Of a stretch of DNA of 7,119 nt, positions 5,267 through 7,119 are shown piece after piece (the first letter of the stretch is position 1; the number at the start of each line of letters is the position of its first letter). Both the position numbers and the translations under genes were made by a program. This DNA comes from Patescibacteria group bacterium (lineage in GTDB: Bacteria; Patescibacteriota; WWE3; UBA101185; UBA10185): NCBI GenBank assembly GCA_022710505.1, contig JAKLGS010000037.1, forward strand, positions 1 to 7,119, read 5' to 3'. The notes beneath the pieces are model-generated. The model saw only the letters and a program-made list of their open reading frames with translations. It was not told the DNA's origin and searched no databases.

Positions 5267-5632
5267 ATGAAAATAAATGTCGATAATTGCTTCGCTATTG
5301 CAGGAGTTTTAGCCAATACGATAAAAAGAGCCTACGAGGCTATATCGACTCAATGGCGTTTACCTTATGATATGGAAACTCCTGAGAGGCAATATAGGAT
5401 AGCAGTTGAAATGGTGAGGGAGATCTATTCCTCCGAATACGAGAAAATAGAGCCTTTTTACCGTGGTTACGACGACAGTGAGGCAAACTTAATATACAAA
5501 TTGTCTCTCTGGTTCGTTAAATATCTATCTAAGATAGAAAAAATAGATAGAAATAGTAAAGAATCAATCACGGGAGCTACTACTGAGCTTAAGTTGTATA
5601 TATTAACCTTAATGGGAAAGGAGTTGAAGTAG
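5267..5632 (+). CDS. Small helical protein of unknown function (module protein 4)
   Basis: This is a 121-residue protein from the ATG at 5267, with AAGGAG ending ten bases upstream. A TTG at 5258 is one base from that site and therefore too close to be used. I recognise no family. It is the most diverged of the four: VLANTIKRAYEA (14-25) matches the IQRVY block, RQYRIAVEM (41-49) is strikingly like RQRYKLALVM of the first small protein, and KLSLWFVKYL (78-87) stands where the others have CF-x-Y/F. Only one Cys (8) remains, so Cys is not essential to the fold. It is last in the operon, with a hairpin terminator 5 bases past the stop, and converges on lepA. Helical, soluble, no signal peptide. 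Function unknown. Confidence 0.78.
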   Translation: MKINVDNCFAIAGVLANTIKRAYEAISTQWRLPYDMETPERQYRIAVEMVREIYSSEYEKIEPFYRGYDDSEANLIYKLSLWFVKYLSKIEKIDRNSKESITGATTELKLYILTLMGKELK

Positions 5633-5637
5633 TATCG

Positions 5638-5668
5638 GGGCTGCCGACAGTATTTATGTTGGCAGCCC
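5638..5668 (+). terminator. Rho-independent terminator of the small-protein operon, overlapping the lepA stop
   Basis: Arms 5638-5649 (GGGCTGCCGACA) and 5657-5668 (TGTTGGCAGCCC) pair over 12 positions with one G-T pair and a 7-base loop. TATTTCGTC follows, a weak T-run. The right arm ends on the first base of CTA, the complement of the lepA TAG stop. On the lepA strand no U-tract follows the hairpin, so it probably serves mainly the plus-strand operon. Confidence 0.8.
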
Positions 5669-7119
5669 TATTTCGTCAAAATCTGTCTAAAAGCCTCCTG
5701 AGGTATATCAACTTTTCCAATTCTTTTCATTCTGGCCTTTCCTTTTTTCTGAATATCCAAAAGTTTATCTTTTCTTTCTCTATGGCCTCCGGACATTTTA
5801 GCTAAAACATCTTTTCTCATTGCCGGAATATCTTCTCTTGCTAAAATTTTTCCGCCAACTGCTGCTTGTAAAGAAACTGCAAACTGCTGTCTTGGAATTA
5901 TATCTTTTAGCTTTTTTAACAAATTTCTACCAATTTCTGGAGCTTTATTTTTAAGAACAATATTAGTCAGAGGATCAACAATTTCTCCATGAACGAGTAC
6001 ATTTAATTTAACTGCCATAACAGGTTTGTAATCCAGAAAATCATAATCTAAGCTTGCGAATCCTGATGAAACACTTTTTAAATCATCAAAAAAATTATAG
6101 ACAAGTTCAGCCAAAGGAAGCTCATATTCAAAAAACACGTTGTTTTCATTAGGGTACTCCATTTTTTTTAAAACCGCTCTTCTATCTGTACACAATTTAA
6201 TTACTTGGCCCGAATAAACGGCAGGGCAAATTATTCTGCACAAAATCCAAGGTTCTTGAATCTCTTTCAGACTTGTTACATCGGGTAAATCCGCCGGAGA
6301 GGTTATAAAAAAAACCTCATTTCTCGTATTAGTAATTTTGTATCTAACAGCCGGTGTAGTTGAAATTAAACTTAGATTGTATTCTCGTTCGAGTCTTTCC
6401 TGCACTATCTCCGCATGTAAAAGACCTAAAAATCCGCATCTAAACCCAAATCCGAGCGCTGTATTGTTTTCCGGCTCATAAGTAAGAGACGAGTCAGATA
6501 AAGATAACTTTTCCAAAGCTTCTCTTAAATGTGTAGATTTTGAATTATCTATCGGGTAAATTGAAACAAAAACAAAAGGTTTGATTTCCTTGTATCCCGG
6601 AAGTGGTAACGGTTTCTCACCTTCCCAGCCTACGGTGTCCCCGACTTTTACCGTATGAATATCTTTTAGTCCTGTCGCAATATAACCGACTTCACCTGTC
6701 ATCAAAGTATCTGTTCTAACTCTTTTTATTTTTGTATACCCTGCTTCTTCGGGTGAGGCTGTAGCCCCTGTAGCCATAAATTTTATTTTTTTGTTTTTTT
6801 CAATTTTAAAATTACCGTCCACTACCTTTACATTAGCCACTACTCCTAAATACTCATCATAAGAAGAATCAAAGACTAGCGCCCTTGTAGGGCTATCTTT
6901 TTTTCCGGTTGGGGAGGGAACTACCTCAACGATTTTTTCTAAAAGTTCCTCCACACCTTCGCCGTTTTTTCCTGATACACACAATATTTCATTATCTTCA
7001 AAACCGAATGTTTGGCACATATCTTTTTTAATTTTTTCAATATCTCCTGTATCTAAATCTATTTTATTAATGACCGGAATAATTTTTAAATTCGAGTCTG
7101 TTGCTTTATAAAAATTAGA
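5668..7119 (-). CDS. lepA: Elongation factor 4 (LepA GTPase), N-terminus cut by the window edge
   Basis: Ribosome-associated translational GTPase, related to EF-G. The frame is open to the right edge, giving 483 residues; the family has about 600, so roughly 115 N-terminal residues (G1-G3 motifs) are outside the window. Visible at the start is the G4 motif NKID within KIIPVINKID (residues 12-21 of the partial protein), then G5 SGK (49-51; SAK in many homologs). The beta-barrel domain, EF-G-like domains (for example ALGFGFRCGFLGLLHAEIVQ) and the LepA-specific C-terminal domain follow. The last covers LQAAVGGKILAREDIPAMRKDV, KARMKRIGKVDIPQEAF and a short ILTK end. A Met at 7018-7020 is internal, not the start, because LepA sequence continues upstream of it. 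It converges on the small-protein operon, and its last 21 codons are duplicated at 4341-4403. Confidence 0.98.
   Translation of the reverse strand, partial: SNFYKATDSNLKIIPVINKIDLDTGDIEKIKKDMCQTFGFEDNEILCVSGKNGEGVEELLEKIVEVVPSPTGKKDSPTRALVFDSSYDEYLGVVANVKVVDGNFKIEKNKKIKFMATGATASPEEAGYTKIKRVRTDTLMTGEVGYIATGLKDIHTVKVGDTVGWEGEKPLPLPGYKEIKPFVFVSIYPIDNSKSTHLREALEKLSLSDSSLTYEPENNTALGFGFRCGFLGLLHAEIVQERLEREYNLSLISTTPAVRYKITNTRNEVFFITSPADLPDVTSLKEIQEPWILCRIICPAVYSGQVIKLCTDRRAVLKKMEYPNENNVFFEYELPLAELVYNFFDDLKSVSSGFASLDYDFLDYKPVMAVKLNVLVHGEIVDPLTNIVLKNKAPEIGRNLLKKLKDIIPRQQFAVSLQAAVGGKILAREDIPAMRKDVLAKMSGGHRERKDKLLDIQKKGKARMKRIGKVDIPQEAFRQILTK

Larger units (their letters stand above)
4406..5731 (+). 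repeat. Repeat module, copy 2 (promoter, three small genes, terminator, lepA tail)
   Basis: This is the second unit of the head-to-tail pair. It starts at TCAAGAG beside the detached lepA tail and ends inside the intact lepA gene. It carries three small genes where copy 1 carries one. The nucleotide similarity to copy 1 is clear only at the two ends. The gene contents have diverged to the point where only short protein patterns can be matched. Confidence 0.7.

Noticed and set aside
3951..5632. Toxin-antitoxin or known defence system
   Set aside because: No catalytic motif, DNA-binding fold or recognised partner pair can be seen in the four proteins, so naming one would be invention.
4335..5731. 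Site-specific integrative element with the lepA 3' end as attachment site
   Set aside because: The direct repeats fit, but there is no integrase or recombinase, and the duplicated promoter at the left end is explained more simply by tandem duplication. It remains an alternative but is not called as a mobile element.
7018..7020. Met codon as the start of lepA
   Set aside because: The same frame continues to the window edge with clear LepA sequence, including the NKID GTP-binding motif, so this Met is internal.

Overview
The window is AT-rich bacterial DNA holding a conserved heat-shock operon (hrcA-grpE-dnaK, minus strand), the 3' part of lepA (minus strand, running off the right edge) and, between them, four small plus-strand genes that I cannot assign to any known family. 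A fifth small plus-strand gene, encoding a very acidic protein, lies left of dnaK. UGA acts as a stop (end of the gene at 4487-4852), so the standard bacterial code is used. The about 100-residue-short HrcA, the low GC and the lineage-specific small ORFs would suit a reduced-genome bacterium such as a Candidate Phyla Radiation (Patescibacteria) member. That placement is an inference, not a demonstrated one.

Layout. 1-474: putative promoter and the acidic, probably disordered 124-residue protein. 475-686: convergent intergenic region with a strong GC-rich hairpin terminator that ends the heat-shock operon. 687-3838: dnaK, grpE and hrcA, read right to left in the order hrcA, grpE, dnaK. 3839-3950: divergent control region. 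It holds an unusually compact CIRCE-like palindrome inside the hrcA promoter, a probable leaderless hrcA start, and a second promoter facing right. 3951-4301: first small gene, followed by its own terminator. 4341-4403: a 20-codon copy of the 3' end of lepA, on the lepA strand but detached from lepA. 4419-4464: a diverged second copy of the promoter that precedes the first small gene. 4487-5632: an apparent three-gene operon of further small proteins, followed by a second terminator whose right arm contains the lepA stop codon. 5668-7119: lepA.

Main result. The interval between the hrcA promoter and the lepA 3' end looks like a tandemly repeated module of promoter, small gene(s), terminator and lepA tail. 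Both its left part (promoter) and its right part (terminator arm plus lepA tail) occur twice, and all four encoded proteins (112-121 residues) share a faint common pattern. I interpret this as repeated duplication, or stacking of alternative alleles, of an undescribed small-protein family between two housekeeping loci. Their function is unknown. The heat-shock genes act as repressor (HrcA), nucleotide exchange factor (GrpE) and Hsp70 chaperone (DnaK); LepA is a ribosome-associated GTPase.
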